A program made the translations under genes and the position numbers. From Paenibacillus plantiphilus (lineage in GTDB: Bacteria; Bacillota; Bacilli; Paenibacillales; Paenibacillaceae), in NCBI RefSeq assembly GCF_927798095.1, contig NZ_CAKMMF010000017.1:1-64000 (forward strand): 64,000 nucleotides of DNA, read 5' to 3'. Shown here piece after piece: positions 1 to 9,427 of the stretch. Below the pieces are notes generated by a model, which did no database searches, was not told the origin of the DNA, and saw only the letters and a list, made by a program, of their open reading frames with translations. Every line of letters begins with the position of its first letter. The first letter of the stretch is position 1.

Positions 1-27
1 GATACAAATCATTGCGGAATATGACAT

Positions 28-100
28 GAACCGCCGTATACCGAACGGTACGTACGGTGGTGTGAGAGGTCGGGGGCTAGCCGCCCCCTCCTACTCGATT
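28..100 (+). ncRNA. 3' end of a group II intron (domains V and VI), truncated by the window edge
   Basis: Positions 31-60 fold as a domain V-like hairpin: CCGCCGTA at 31-38 pairs with TACGGTGG at 53-60, with a short upper helix around ACC/GGT. It is followed by GTGTGAGAGG and a GC stem (GGGGGC 72-77 with GCCCCC 83-88) that ends in CCTACTCGAT at 90-99, the usual domain VI 3' strand with a bulged branch-point A near 93. The order and wording match the 3' ends of bacterial group II introns. The intron-encoded reverse transcriptase, if present, would be to the left of the window. The exact 3' splice junction (about 98-101) is not certain. Confidence 0.8.
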
Positions 101-249
101 ATGCCAACCTAACACTTTACGTCATTATTTTGTTTAATTAAATACATCCTTCATCCTTCTCTTATATCTACCAAACAAAATGTCGATATAGTGCATGAAG
201 CAACATGAATTCGACAGAAATAGATTCGATAAAGGGGATGAATTATACA

Positions 250-1992
250 ATGAAACGTGGTCGGTTTGCTTTATCATTGCGCGTCAAGCTTGTGTTATTA
301 ATCGGTTTTCCCATTGTGCTTTATGTGTTCAGTACGCTGTATTGGATGGATCGATACGATACAGATATGGCTAAGCTGACCCACTCTCTGTTCGAGACGA
401 CGAACAAGGTCAATACGCTGGTTCTGAATGCTGATCGCGACTTCTATCAATCCTTGACAGCACTTCAATTGTTGGAATCCAAGCTGTCCGATGCAGCGAA
501 AGCGCAGCAGGTGATGGATGAGTTTGTCGTCAATGCCGAGCAAGCGCAAGCACGAATAGATGAGGCATTCGGCATTCTCCAAAAGGAAGGGCTGTTTGAT
601 CTGAAGAAGAAGGACGGCGATCTGTCGATTCGAATGATAGCGGATGGATTTCATGCCAATTACTCGAATTGGTTCAATGAGGCCAAGAGCGCGGCAGAAG
701 ATGGACAAAGCAAGGTGTTCAATCCAGAGCTGATGGCCATATTCGAGGAGACTCGGGAAGGCATCAATATCATTGGCGAAATATTAGATGAGCATGCTGC
801 GAATCAAATTGCCATAACAGATAGTGAAACAGCGGAAATCAAGTCAGCGAGTGGTATTGGTCTCATGATTTTCCTGCTCGCTATTGTCGCTGTAGGTTAT
901 GTTATCATCCGCAATATAGCGAGAATGATCAGATATGTGAATAAATTGATGAGCGCAGTTTCAGAGGGAGATCTTAGAGAACAACCTTCGATAAAGCACA
1001 GCGGCGATGAGATCGGGGCGATTGCGCATGCGGTTGAAGCCATGATCAGCAAAGTCCGCGGCCTTATCGCCACCATATCGGATAATGCGGCGGGAGTCAG
1101 CACGGCTTCGGCACAGATGAATACATCTGCCAAGCAATCGGCTGCAGCGGCGGCGCATGTTGCAGAAGAGATTCAGGAAGTGAATGAGGGGATGGAGGTT
1201 CAAACAAGGGGCGCAGAGGAAACGTCGCGCGCCATTGACGAGATGGCGGTCGGAATCGGCAAGATTGCGGAAAATACATCCGTTATATCCGATGCCGCAA
1301 TGCGTACCTCCGATGATACTGAGCATGGTCAAGTACAGCTTGAGCAGCTTAATAAGCAAATGGACGGAATCAAATCTGTCATTATGCAGCTCTCGGACAT
1401 TATCACGAATTTGAATGAGCGCTCCAATGAAATCGGACTCATTGCCGAGAATATTACGACCTTCTCCAATCAGACGAATATTTTGTCGCTTAACGCTTCG
1501 ATCGAAGCAGCCCGTGCAGGCGAGCATGGCCGCGGCTTTTCCGTTGTGGCTGATGAGATTCGCAAGCTGGCGGCGCAATCGCTGCACTCGGCAGATGTTA
1601 TTAATCAGCTCGTAACGGTCACACAGGGGGAGATGGTGAACGCCTCGAATGTAATGACGACAACGCTTGGCGAGGTGTCTGCAGGCAGCCAGTTGATGAC
1701 GCAGGTCTATGCCAGCTTCACCCATATTCGCAATTCGATTCAGGGCATCGCTGCGCAAATTCACGATAATTCGGCGATTACGGAACAAATGTCGGCGAGC
1801 TCCGAGGAAGTTAGCGCCACGATGGAGCAATCTGCGAGTACGGCTCGCACGAATATGAGCAATACGCAAAATGTAGCTTCAGCGACTCAGGAACAGCTTG
1901 CGGTGATGGATGAAATCGCTTATGCTTCCGATCACTTGAAGGACATTGTTGACGAGTTGGAACGCTCGGTAGCAACGTTCAAAATTCGATAA
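250..1992 (+). CDS. Methyl-accepting chemotaxis protein
   Basis: Transmembrane chemoreceptor that signals through CheA/CheW to the flagellar motor. With the start at 250 (580 aa; AAAGGGG at 231-237) it has a first membrane helix at about 11-32, an extracytoplasmic helical sensor region of about 165 residues, a second helix at about 200-222, a HAMP linker to about 275, and a long coiled-coil signalling domain. The hairpin tip is unmistakable around residues 407-440 ([18 protein letters not shown], then [15 protein letters not shown]). An in-frame ATG at 205 would add 15 residues but has no good ribosome-binding site. It is a single-gene unit closed by a strong terminator. The ligand cannot be told from the sequence. 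Family assignment is firm; the start is less so. Confidence 0.95.
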   Translation: MKRGRFALSLRVKLVLLIGFPIVLYVFSTLYWMDRYDTDMAKLTHSLFETTNKVNTLVLNADRDFYQSLTALQLLESKLSDAAKAQQVMDEFVVNAEQAQARIDEAFGILQKEGLFDLKKKDGDLSIRMIADGFHANYSNWFNEAKSAAEDGQSKVFNPELMAIFEETREGINIIGEILDEHAANQIAITDSETAEIKSASGIGLMIFLLAIVAVGYVIIRNIARMIRYVNKLMSAVSEGDLREQPSIKHSGDEIGAIAHAVEAMISKVRGLIATISDNAAGVSTASAQMNTSAKQSAAAAAHVAEEIQEVNEGMEVQTRGAEETSRAIDEMAVGIGKIAENTSVISDAAMRTSDDTEHGQVQLEQLNKQMDGIKSVIMQLSDIITNLNERSNEIGLIAENITTFSNQTNILSLNASIEAARAGEHGRGFSVVADEIRKLAAQSLHSADVINQLVTVTQGEMVNASNVMTTTLGEVSAGSQLMTQVYASFTHIRNSIQGIAAQIHDNSAITEQMSASSEEVSATMEQSASTARTNMSNTQNVASATQEQLAVMDEIAYASDHLKDIVDELERSVATFKIR

Positions 1993-2003
1993 TATTTTCA
2001 AAG

Positions 2004-2057
2004 GCTCTTGGATACGCCATGGATCAGTCTGCCAAAGCGTGTGCAAGAGCTTTTTTT
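2004..2057 (+). terminator. Rho-independent terminator after the chemoreceptor gene
   Basis: A stem of about 14 bp (GCTCTTG at 2004-2010 with CAAGAGC at 2044-2050, extended inward by ATACGC/GCGTGT with one mismatch and one wobble) is followed by seven T residues. Confidence 0.85.
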
Positions 2058-2086
2058 AACAAAATTTTAAGGATATCTTCTATAAT
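2056..2086 (+). promoter_or_regulatory. Candidate sigma-A promoter of the five-gene ABC operon
   Basis: A perfect TATAAT at 2081-2086 lies 19 bp after TTAACA (2056-2061). The long spacer and the overlap of the -35 with the upstream terminator's T run make this only a candidate. Confidence 0.4.
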
Positions 2087-2173
2087 ATTACGTAACTTTT
2101 TGTCCTTATACACCGTCTATACGATATACTGAGATAATGGTTTTCATGGGAAAGGGGGTCTCGTTTACTATCT

Positions 2174-2962
2174 ATGGCACTGTGGAGACGCAAACAAGGG
2201 GAAGCACCGGCAGTTCAGGACGAACCAGCGAAGGAAGAAGACAATAAAACCGTTCTGAAAGCAGTTCAAAGAGAGGCGCCAGCGGATACCGGCAAGCCGT
2301 TATTGACCGTGGAATCTGTCGAAAGGACATTTCAGGTCGGCGGTCAGCCGCTTCATGTTCTCAAGAGCATTAATATGGAGCTTAAGCACGGTCAGCTAGT
2401 CATGCTGCGAGGTCGCTCAGGCTCAGGGAAGACAACGCTGCTTAACCTGATTGGCGGACTGGATCAGCCATCGAAGGGGCACATTTTTTTTCAGGATAAG
2501 CCTTTTCACAAGATGAGCGATGATCAACGAACGACGGTTCGCCGCAAGCAAATGGGATTTATTTTCCAGGCGTTTGCGCTTATGCCGCTGCTATCAGCCT
2601 ATGAGAATGTCGAGCTGTCGCTCAGAATGGCGGGGATTCCGGGCAGTGAATGGAAGGAACGCATTGTCCATTGCATGGAACTGGTGGGGCTGAGCAAACG
2701 AATGCATCATCGTCCTTTCGAGCTGTCTGGCGGTGAGCAGCAGCGGGTTGCGATTGCCAAGGCGATTGCCCATCGGCCGCGTCTGCTGCTGGCGGATGAA
2801 CCGACGGCAGAGCTGGATTCGCAAATGTCCGCGCAAATTATGTCGGTCTTTCAAAATATTATTGCCACTGAACAGGTTACGATTTGTATGACAACGCACG
2901 ATCCTACGATTTTGGAGGTTGCCGATCATGTTTACGAAATGGTTGACGGGAAATTCATTTAA
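2174..2962 (+). CDS. ABC transporter ATP-binding protein (MacB/LolD-like)
   Basis: Cytoplasmic ATPase of 262 aa, first gene of an ABC operon. It has a hydrophilic N-terminal extension of about 45 residues, then the nucleotide-binding domain: Walker A GRSGSGKTT (about 79-87), ABC signature LSGGEQQR (about 184-191), Walker B LLLADEPT (about 205-212) and a switch histidine in TTHD. The sequence style (FIFQAFALMP, AELDSQ) is that of the MacB/LolD group, which pairs with FtsX-type permeases rather than importers. AAAGGGGG at 2152-2159 precedes the ATG by about 14 nt, a rather long spacing. Its 3' end overlaps the next gene by 35 nt, indicating translational coupling. Substrate unknown. Confidence 0.92.
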   Translation: MALWRRKQGEAPAVQDEPAKEEDNKTVLKAVQREAPADTGKPLLTVESVERTFQVGGQPLHVLKSINMELKHGQLVMLRGRSGSGKTTLLNLIGGLDQPSKGHIFFQDKPFHKMSDDQRTTVRRKQMGFIFQAFALMPLLSAYENVELSLRMAGIPGSEWKERIVHCMELVGLSKRMHHRPFELSGGEQQRVAIAKAIAHRPRLLLADEPTAELDSQMSAQIMSVFQNIIATEQVTICMTTHDPTILEVADHVYEMVDGKFI

Positions 2963-3998
2963 GCGAACCGCCGCTGTTGTTCTTGCTGCTTCGCTCATTT
3001 TTACAAGCGGCTGCTCGCTGCTGCCGGATGAGGAGAAGGAAGAGGTGCTGCCGACGATTACACCTCCACAAATTTCCAAGAAGCCTGAGTATGAAGTGAC
3101 TACAACGACGCTGGAGACGAAAAAAACAGCTATCGGCAAGCTCATCTCACTGGAGGAGGAGACGTTATACTTCACTTTAACAGGCAAGCGATTGAGCGAC
3201 CTGAATGTGAAGGTTGGCGATAAGGTGAAGGCCGGTCAGGTCATAGCCGTACTCGATATGGAGAAGGAGATCAAGGATCTTCGTTCTGCTCGTCTGGCAT
3301 TCAAGAGAAAAGAAGCTGATATGAGAGAAACACTTCGCAAACGCGACGAAATGCCGCCGCTCGAATTTGAAGAAGCGATGATTTTGTTCGAAGAAGGACG
3401 TCAGGCACTCGCTGATCAGCAGGAAGAAATCGATAAGGCGACGATCACGGCGCCGTTCTCGGGAACGATTGTATCGGTCAGCAAGGTGAAGGGCGATCAG
3501 ATTAACGCCTATGATCCTATCTGCATCATTGCGGATACGAGTAGACTAACGCCAGCTGCCAAGCTGACGAAGGATGAATTAAAGGGCATCTCTGTCGGCA
3601 TGCCTGTCGTCGTCGATATTAACAATGTCGGTAAAGTAAACGGCAAGATTAAGCAGCTGCCAGTTCCGCAAGAGAATGAAGGCGGCGAGAATGGCGGCAA
3701 CCCAGGCGGCACTCAACGCCCCGAACGACCGGAGGATTTCTTGATGGTTGAACTGGATAAGACGCCTAAGGATCTTTCGCGCGGAACGCCATTATCGATT
3801 AATATCATTCTGAAACGAAAAGAAAATGCAGTTGTTATTCCTCCATCCGCATTGCGTACCATCGGATCGCGTACTTATGTACAGGTTGTCGATGCTGAAG
3901 GCAAGCGCGAGGTTGATGTAGAGGTAGGCGAGCAAACATCCACTGAAATTGAAATTCTCAAAGGATTGACGCCAGGACAGAAAGTAGTAGGTCGATAA
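2928..3998 (+). CDS. Lipoprotein efflux adaptor (HlyD/MacA-like)
   Basis: Membrane-anchored adaptor of 356 aa. A charged N-terminus, a hydrophobic stretch and the lipobox FTSGC (Cys29) mark it as a lipoprotein. It shows two lipoyl/biotinyl-like half motifs (VKVGDKVKAGQVIAVLD and, after the hairpin, ATITAPFSGTIVSVSKVKGD) flanking an alpha-helical coiled-coil hairpin of about 60 residues, then beta-barrel and membrane-proximal domains ending VVIPPSALR...GLTPGQKVV. Start: ATG 2928, nine bases after GGAGG at 2914-2918, inside the upstream ATPase gene; the in-frame TTG at 2919 abuts the Shine-Dalgarno and is unlikely. It is followed three bases later by the permease gene, as in MacAB-like exporters of Firmicutes. 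Confidence 0.9.
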   Translation: MFTKWLTGNSFKRTAAVVLAASLIFTSGCSLLPDEEKEEVLPTITPPQISKKPEYEVTTTTLETKKTAIGKLISLEEETLYFTLTGKRLSDLNVKVGDKVKAGQVIAVLDMEKEIKDLRSARLAFKRKEADMRETLRKRDEMPPLEFEEAMILFEEGRQALADQQEEIDKATITAPFSGTIVSVSKVKGDQINAYDPICIIADTSRLTPAAKLTKDELKGISVGMPVVVDINNVGKVNGKIKQLPVPQENEGGENGGNPGGTQRPERPEDFLMVELDKTPKDLSRGTPLSINIILKRKENAVVIPPSALRTIGSRTYVQVVDAEGKREVDVEVGEQTSTEIEILKGLTPGQKVVGR

Positions 3999-4001
3999 CC
4001 G

Positions 4002-6875
4002 ATGGGGATGCCGTTATTTCGCTTTCTGTTCCGCAAAATGTGGAACACGCGTTGGATGACGCTCAGTTCGCTTGCAGGCTTGATTATTGCCGTAGCGTTC
4101 GCGACAAGCATCCCGATGTATGCGGACGGCGCGCTCAAACGGGTCGTTGCAGAGACGCTAAAGGAGGAAAGCAGCGGATTGCCTGCTGGGTCGCTTCTCA
4201 TGCGATATCAATCCACTAGCAATAAGACGGACTTTCCGGCTTTGGCAGAGGTATCTCGCTACATCAAGGATGACATACCCAAGGAAATCGATTTTCCATT
4301 CAGTACGTTTGTGCGGAATATGGCGATCCGCAGCACGGAGATTTCTCCTGAAGATCCAACCAAGGTAGACGCAAGCCGTGTTCGTCAGATGTCGCTTAAC
4401 ACGTTGTCTGGTCTGGATAAGATGGTTGAGCTTACGCAAGGACGCTGGTACAGCGATGGGGTTGCTGAAGATGGCCTGGTCGAGGTTGTTCTGATGGAAG
4501 AGGCTATGTATCGCAGCGATGTTCATATCGGGGATATTTTTGAATATCCGATTTACAGCGGGCTCGACATCACGCTTCGGGTTAAGATCGTTGGGGCTTA
4601 CAAGCCGCTCAACGAGAATGATCCTTACTGGTATCAAGGTCTTGAGGGCCTGATGAATACGCTGCAGGTTAGCGGCACGGCATTCGAGAAGGGATTGCTG
4701 GAACAGAAGAAGATACCTGTACATACCGTTAACTGGTATTATGCTTTCGATCTGAAGGAGATTCAGACAAGTCAATTGTCTCCGCTTAGTCAGACGTTAA
4801 GCCGGCTCGATGTTGAGCTGTACCAGAAGCTGAAGGATACGAAGGTTGAGCTTTCATTCGATTCTCTTCTCAGCAAATTCCGTACCCAAAGCCTTCAATT
4901 GCAAATGCTCTTGTTCACATTGGCCGCGCCGATGCTTGCAATGGTCTTTTATTTCATTGCGATGAATGCGCGTCAATCGCTCGACAAGCAGCGCAGCGAT
5001 ATAGCGGTTCTTCGAAGCAGGGGAGCTGGTACAAGGCAAATTATATGGATGTTCTTGCTTGAAGGATTGCTGCTGGGGACCGTTGCTATGGTCATCGGAC
5101 CATTCATTGGCTGGTATATGGCCAAGAGTATAGGTTCTGCCAACGGGTTCCTGGAATTTGTTAACCGGAAGTCGATTCCGGTAGGCTTCTCGACAGAAGC
5201 TATTATTGCCGGGCTGGCAGCGGTATTGCTGGCTGTGCTGGCAACCGTTATACCGGCTGTTATGTATGCGCGCGCTTCTATCGTTAATTACAAGCAGCAG
5301 CTTGCGCGCTCTGACAGCAAGCCTTTCTGGCAGCGTTGGTTCCTCGATGTTCTGATGCTCGGGGTCGCGGCTTATGGCTGGTATCTCTTCAACGAGCGTC
5401 AAATGATCTCGTTCAAGAGCGGAATGACAACAGACCAGCTCAATGTTCAGCCGTTTCTGTTCTTCGTTCCGGCGCTAGCCATCTTCGCAATGGGATTGTT
5501 CTTCTTGCGTGTGTTTCCGTGGCTGCTTAAGCTGTTCAGCTGGTTGGGCCGCAGGCTGCTGCCTGTTCCTGTGTTCTTGACGCTTACACAGCTGTCACGT
5601 TCGTCCAAAGGGTATTATCCGCTCATGATCCTGCTCATTCTTACTTTGGGTCTGGGCGTCTACAACGCCTCTGCAGCTCGAACGATTGATTTGAACTCGA
5701 CCGAACGCACGCTGTACAAATACGGTACGGATGTAGTCATGCAGACGGTATGGGAAGGCGAGACCGAGCTGATCGACAAGGAGAATCAAGGCGGTCAAGG
5801 CGGCCAGGGCGGCCAGGGCGGCGGTCAAGGTGGAGGCGGCGGCCAAGGCGGCGCTGCGCCGCAAGGACCGACCCGTACGACCTACACGGAGCCTCCTTTT
5901 GAGATTTTCCGCACGCTGGAAGGTGTTGAGGCGGCTGCAAGAGTGATGCAGACCAAGGGAAATGTTATTGTTTCCGGACGTTCCGTAGGACAGGGGACCT
6001 TAATGGGCATCGACAACGTCGATTTCTCCAAGGTGGGATGGTTCCGCAACGATTTGTTCGAGGCGCATCCATTCAATTACTTGAACAATCTAGGTGTGTA
6101 TGAGCAAGCGGCAATTGTGCCGTCGAAGGTTGCTCAGAAATATCAGTTGAAGCCTGGCGATGTCGTGTCAGTCGGCTTGCAGGATGGCATGATTGATTTC
6201 GTCATCGTCGGCATCGTGCCTTACTGGCCGAGCCAATATCCTGACCAGTCTCCGTTTGTAATTGCCAACCTTGATTATATCTATGATCAGGTGCCTATTA
6301 TCCGTTATGATGTATGGCTTAAGATGAAGCCGGGCGCCTTGACGGGACCGATCATGAAGCAATTGCAGGACAAAGGAATAGAGCTTGCAGATGTCAAGGA
6401 TGTCCGCATTGAGCTTGCGACGCAAGCGAAGCATCCAACCAGAGGCGGGGTATTCGGAATATTGAGTCTTGGCTTCCTTGTCTCCATCATCGTCTCCTTG
6501 ACCGGTTATGTGCTATTCTGGTTCTTTAACCTGTCTGGACGTATCGTGCAATTCGGCGTCCTTCGGGCGATGGGGTTATCGCGAAGACAGCTTACAGGCA
6601 TGCTTCTGCTAGAGCAATTATTTACTGCCGGCCTATCGATTGGATTGGGAGTTGCTATCGGCAAAATCGCTAGTATACTGTTTCTGCCGTTCCTTCAGAC
6701 GACAGACAATGTCGCGAATTCTGTACCGCCATTTCGAGTCGTGTTTGATTCGAAGGATACGACGCAGCTGTACATTGTCGTTGGCTGCATGATGCTGATG
6801 GGTGCGACATTGCTGCTCATTCACATCCGTAGACTGCGGGTGCATCAAGCAGTCAAGATGGGAGAGGAGCGTTAG
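4002..6875 (+). CDS. Large FtsX/MacB-type ABC permease with Gly/Gln linker
   Basis: Permease of 957 aa (an alternative ATG at 4008 removes two residues), about twice the length of a single MacB-type permease. One N-terminal helix (about 19-39) precedes a long extracytoplasmic domain, then an FtsX-like helix set (about 300-425) containing DKQRSDIAVLRSRGAG. Further helices follow (about 450-560), then a second extracytoplasmic domain and a second FtsX set (about 825-950) with VQFGVLRAMGLSRRQL. The layout suggests a fusion of two half-permeases. Residues about 595-622 are a low-complexity Gly/Gln run (repeats of QGG) just after the central helices. No good Shine-Dalgarno is visible; translation is probably coupled to the upstream gene, three bases away. 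Paired with ATPases on both sides. Confidence 0.9.
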   Translation: MGMPLFRFLFRKMWNTRWMTLSSLAGLIIAVAFATSIPMYADGALKRVVAETLKEESSGLPAGSLLMRYQSTSNKTDFPALAEVSRYIKDDIPKEIDFPFSTFVRNMAIRSTEISPEDPTKVDASRVRQMSLNTLSGLDKMVELTQGRWYSDGVAEDGLVEVVLMEEAMYRSDVHIGDIFEYPIYSGLDITLRVKIVGAYKPLNENDPYWYQGLEGLMNTLQVSGTAFEKGLLEQKKIPVHTVNWYYAFDLKEIQTSQLSPLSQTLSRLDVELYQKLKDTKVELSFDSLLSKFRTQSLQLQMLLFTLAAPMLAMVFYFIAMNARQSLDKQRSDIAVLRSRGAGTRQIIWMFLLEGLLLGTVAMVIGPFIGWYMAKSIGSANGFLEFVNRKSIPVGFSTEAIIAGLAAVLLAVLATVIPAVMYARASIVNYKQQLARSDSKPFWQRWFLDVLMLGVAAYGWYLFNERQMISFKSGMTTDQLNVQPFLFFVPALAIFAMGLFFLRVFPWLLKLFSWLGRRLLPVPVFLTLTQLSRSSKGYYPLMILLILTLGLGVYNASAARTIDLNSTERTLYKYGTDVVMQTVWEGETELIDKENQGGQGGQGGQGGGQGGGGGQGGAAPQGPTRTTYTEPPFEIFRTLEGVEAAARVMQTKGNVIVSGRSVGQGTLMGIDNVDFSKVGWFRNDLFEAHPFNYLNNLGVYEQAAIVPSKVAQKYQLKPGDVVSVGLQDGMIDFVIVGIVPYWPSQYPDQSPFVIANLDYIYDQVPIIRYDVWLKMKPGALTGPIMKQLQDKGIELADVKDVRIELATQAKHPTRGGVFGILSLGFLVSIIVSLTGYVLFWFFNLSGRIVQFGVLRAMGLSRRQLTGMLLLEQLFTAGLSIGLGVAIGKIASILFLPFLQTTDNVANSVPPFRVVFDSKDTTQLYIVVGCMMLMGATLLLIHIRRLRVHQAVKMGEER

Positions 6876-6878
6876 ACG

Positions 6879-7766
6879 ATGATAGAATGCGAGGGTCTGG
6901 TCAAAATTTACAAATCCGACGATCTTGAGGTCGTCGCGCTGCAAGGCTTGAACTTGCATGTTCGTGTCGGCGAGATGATGGCCATAATCGGGAACAGCGG
7001 CAGCGGCAAATCAACATTGCTGAACATTCTGGGCGGACTTGATCGGCCTTCGGCCGGTCAGGTGCGGGTAGGACCTTGGGACCTGCTGAAGATTACAGAT
7101 GACCAGCTTGTGGAATACAAGCGCGACACTGTAGGCTTTATATGGCAGAACAATGCGCGAAACCTGCTGCCTTATTTGACAGCACTGGAGAATGTGGAGA
7201 TGCCCATGATGCTCTCCTCCAAGCTTGATCGCGCCTATGCCAAACAGCTTCTGGATTGGGTTGGTCTGAAGGAGCGGATGCATAACAAGCTGCATCAGCT
7301 CTCAGGCGGTGAGCAGCAGCGGGTAGCGATTGCGATATCATTATCCAATCGTCCGAAGCTTCTGCTTGCTGACGAGCCGACAGGATCTGTAGATACACGA
7401 ACTTCTGATTTAATTATGGATATTTTTCGCAGGCTTAACAAGGAAATAGGGATTACAATCGTAATCGTTACTCACGATTTGTCGCTTGCAGGCAAGGTGG
7501 ACCGGGTCGTTGCGATTCGTGACGGATTGACGAGCACCGAATTTATTAAGCGGAATCCGAATTTGGATGCTGAAGGCGGAGAAAGCATTAATCTTCAGCA
7601 TGGCGGGATACAGGATGCGCATGAAGAATATGTTGTCGTTGATCGGGTAGGCCGCCTGCAAATTCCTAAAGCCTATTTAACAGCCTTGCAAATTACAGAT
7701 AAAGCATCTATGGAATTCGATGGCGAGAAAATTATTATTTCAACGCCCAAATCATTGGAGGGGTAA
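6879..7766 (+). CDS. ABC ATPase with an AbrB-like C-terminal domain
   Basis: Second ATPase of the operon, 295 aa. Walker A GNSGSGKST (about 38-46), signature LSGGEQQR (about 142-149), Walker B LLLADEPTGSVD and H-loop VTHD identify a LolD/MacB-type nucleotide-binding domain that ends near residue 225. The remaining 70 residues are not usual for the family; residues about 249-292 read VDRVGRLQIPKAYLTAL...EKIIIS, which resembles the swapped-hairpin SpoVT/AbrB fold (D-x-x-GR-x-x-IP ... L-x-I ... EKII). The domain could serve dimerisation or DNA binding; this is inference from pattern only. ATPase function is firm. It starts four bases after the permease stop. Confidence 0.92.
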   Translation: MIECEGLVKIYKSDDLEVVALQGLNLHVRVGEMMAIIGNSGSGKSTLLNILGGLDRPSAGQVRVGPWDLLKITDDQLVEYKRDTVGFIWQNNARNLLPYLTALENVEMPMMLSSKLDRAYAKQLLDWVGLKERMHNKLHQLSGGEQQRVAIAISLSNRPKLLLADEPTGSVDTRTSDLIMDIFRRLNKEIGITIVIVTHDLSLAGKVDRVVAIRDGLTSTEFIKRNPNLDAEGGESINLQHGGIQDAHEEYVVVDRVGRLQIPKAYLTALQITDKASMEFDGEKIIISTPKSLEG

Positions 7767-7769
7767 TAA

Positions 7770-9302
7770 ATGCCGGAAAACAAATCACTATCAGGTAAGG
7801 GTCGCGTTTTTAGCAGGTCTACTGCTATCGTTCTCGTATTCATACTCCTGACATCATTGCTTGCAGCGTGCAGTAAAGGGGATGACAACGGCAGCGGTGC
7901 TGACAATCGTGTGCTGCGAATCGGATTCCTGTACTCCAGTCCCGATAACGAGCAATATCTTCGTCAGCAGTATACAGACTCCTTCGAGCTATTGAATCCC
8001 GATGTCGAGATTCAAATTGTCGGGGCAATCAATTATGATGATCAACGGTATGAGGAATACGATCCTAAGAAGGAACAGCCAGATCCTTACGAAAAGCTGA
8101 AAGAGATGCTTACAGGTAAAAATCCGGTTGACGTGCTCATGATTGATCTTGGCAATATGAAGCGGCTTGTCAAGGACAATATGCTGAAGCAGTTGGACCC
8201 GTATATTCAGAACAGCGAGTTCGATATTACTGATATTGTTCCGACTGTTATTGATGGCATCAAAGACGCAGGCGAAGGCAGTCTGTACGGACTTGCCCCG
8301 ACTTTCAGCTCGTCTGCCCTGTACTATAACAAGGCGCTCTTCACGGAAGCGGGAGTTCCATTCCCGACTGACGGCATGCAGTGGAACGATCTGTTCACCC
8401 TTGCCAAGCGCGTTACGAAAGGAGAAGGACAAGAGCGCAAATTCGGTCTGGCCTTAAGCCGCTATGGCGGTGATCCATTCTACGACACGCAAAACTATGC
8501 TGCTCCGCTTCGCCTCAAAACATGGGATGACAAAGGCGAGAAGATGACAGTAGATACCCCGCAATGGGCAAAAGTATGGAAGGACATCCTTCCTCTGTAT
8601 AAAGAGAAAATTATGCCAACACAGAAGGATATGTATCCAGAAGAATCGGCGATGGAAGATGGCAAACGATCATTTAATCCATTCCAGGGAGACATGTTCC
8701 TTAGCGGCCGATTGGCGATGACGATTGGCGGATACGATTATATTCAGGAGCTGGAAAGAGCGAAGGGTGCTGCGGAGAAGAATAAAAATGTTACGGCTAT
8801 CGACTGGGATGTCGTAACAGTTCCAACTTTCCCGGAAGAGCCTAACGTGGGCGGCAGCATCTACATCAACAATCTGATGACGATCAATGCGAAAGCATCT
8901 AATAGTGATGATGCCTGGAAATTTATTGAATTCAACAATAGCAAGGAATGGGCGAAGCTCAAATCACGCAGCACGTACGAAATGGTATCTCGCATTTCAT
9001 TCCTGAAGCCTAAAGAAGGCACAAACTTCAATATTAAAGCTTTCTACACCTTGAAGCCAGTACCGCCTTCTGACACGGATATCAGTACGCTTTACCAGAA
9101 GCTTCCGAATATTTGGGAAGTCAACCAGTATGGCTCTCAGCTCTTCCTGGAAGTAATCGAGGGCAAGAAGGGTGTCGAGGAAGCGCTCAAGGAATGGCAG
9201 ACGAAAGGCGATGCGCTCCTGCAAAAGATGAAAAAAGATCCGCAGGCATCCATTCATACGATGGAAGGCGGCGGAGTATCATCAGTGGGTGTATATAGAT
9301 AA
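7770..9302 (+). CDS. Extracellular solute-binding lipoprotein (family 1 type)
   Basis: Secreted lipoprotein of 510 aa: positively charged N-terminus, hydrophobic helix and lipobox SLLAAC (Cys34), then a charged spacer. The body looks like a family 1 ABC solute-binding protein (sugar/oligosaccharide type): VDVLMIDLGNMKRL, LYGLAPTFSSSALYYNKALFTEAG, a WNDLFTLAKRV segment and a C-terminal hinge region. AGGGG lies just ahead of the ATG and the gene starts three bases after the preceding stop, so it belongs to the same operon. That is odd, because the other genes are of exporter type, which normally have no binding protein. It may instead act as a sensor or ligand scavenger. Closed by a terminator. 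Confidence 0.9.
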   Translation: MPENKSLSGKGRVFSRSTAIVLVFILLTSLLAACSKGDDNGSGADNRVLRIGFLYSSPDNEQYLRQQYTDSFELLNPDVEIQIVGAINYDDQRYEEYDPKKEQPDPYEKLKEMLTGKNPVDVLMIDLGNMKRLVKDNMLKQLDPYIQNSEFDITDIVPTVIDGIKDAGEGSLYGLAPTFSSSALYYNKALFTEAGVPFPTDGMQWNDLFTLAKRVTKGEGQERKFGLALSRYGGDPFYDTQNYAAPLRLKTWDDKGEKMTVDTPQWAKVWKDILPLYKEKIMPTQKDMYPEESAMEDGKRSFNPFQGDMFLSGRLAMTIGGYDYIQELERAKGAAEKNKNVTAIDWDVVTVPTFPEEPNVGGSIYINNLMTINAKASNSDDAWKFIEFNNSKEWAKLKSRSTYEMVSRISFLKPKEGTNFNIKAFYTLKPVPPSDTDISTLYQKLPNIWEVNQYGSQLFLEVIEGKKGVEEALKEWQTKGDALLQKMKKDPQASIHTMEGGGVSSVGVYR

Positions 9303-9316
9303 TGTAGATTAGAATG

Positions 9317-9353
9317 AATCCGCACCTGGCTACTCAGGCTGCGGATTTTTTTT
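9317..9353 (+). terminator. Terminator of the five-gene ABC operon
   Basis: AATCCGCA (9317-9324) pairs with TGCGGATT (9340-9347), followed by a run of T. Confidence 0.9.
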
Positions 9354-9427
9354 GCGCTTAAGAAGGGAATGCTTGTATTTGGTGCAAATAGGGTAATCTA
9401 ATGGAAATAATGATGGGGGGATGCGTC

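Noticed and set aside
961-1869. A 302-codon frame antisense to the chemoreceptor gene
   Set aside because: It mirrors the coding constraint of the chemoreceptor, which has clear domains; the antisense product is low-complexity Arg/Leu/His without a recognisable family.
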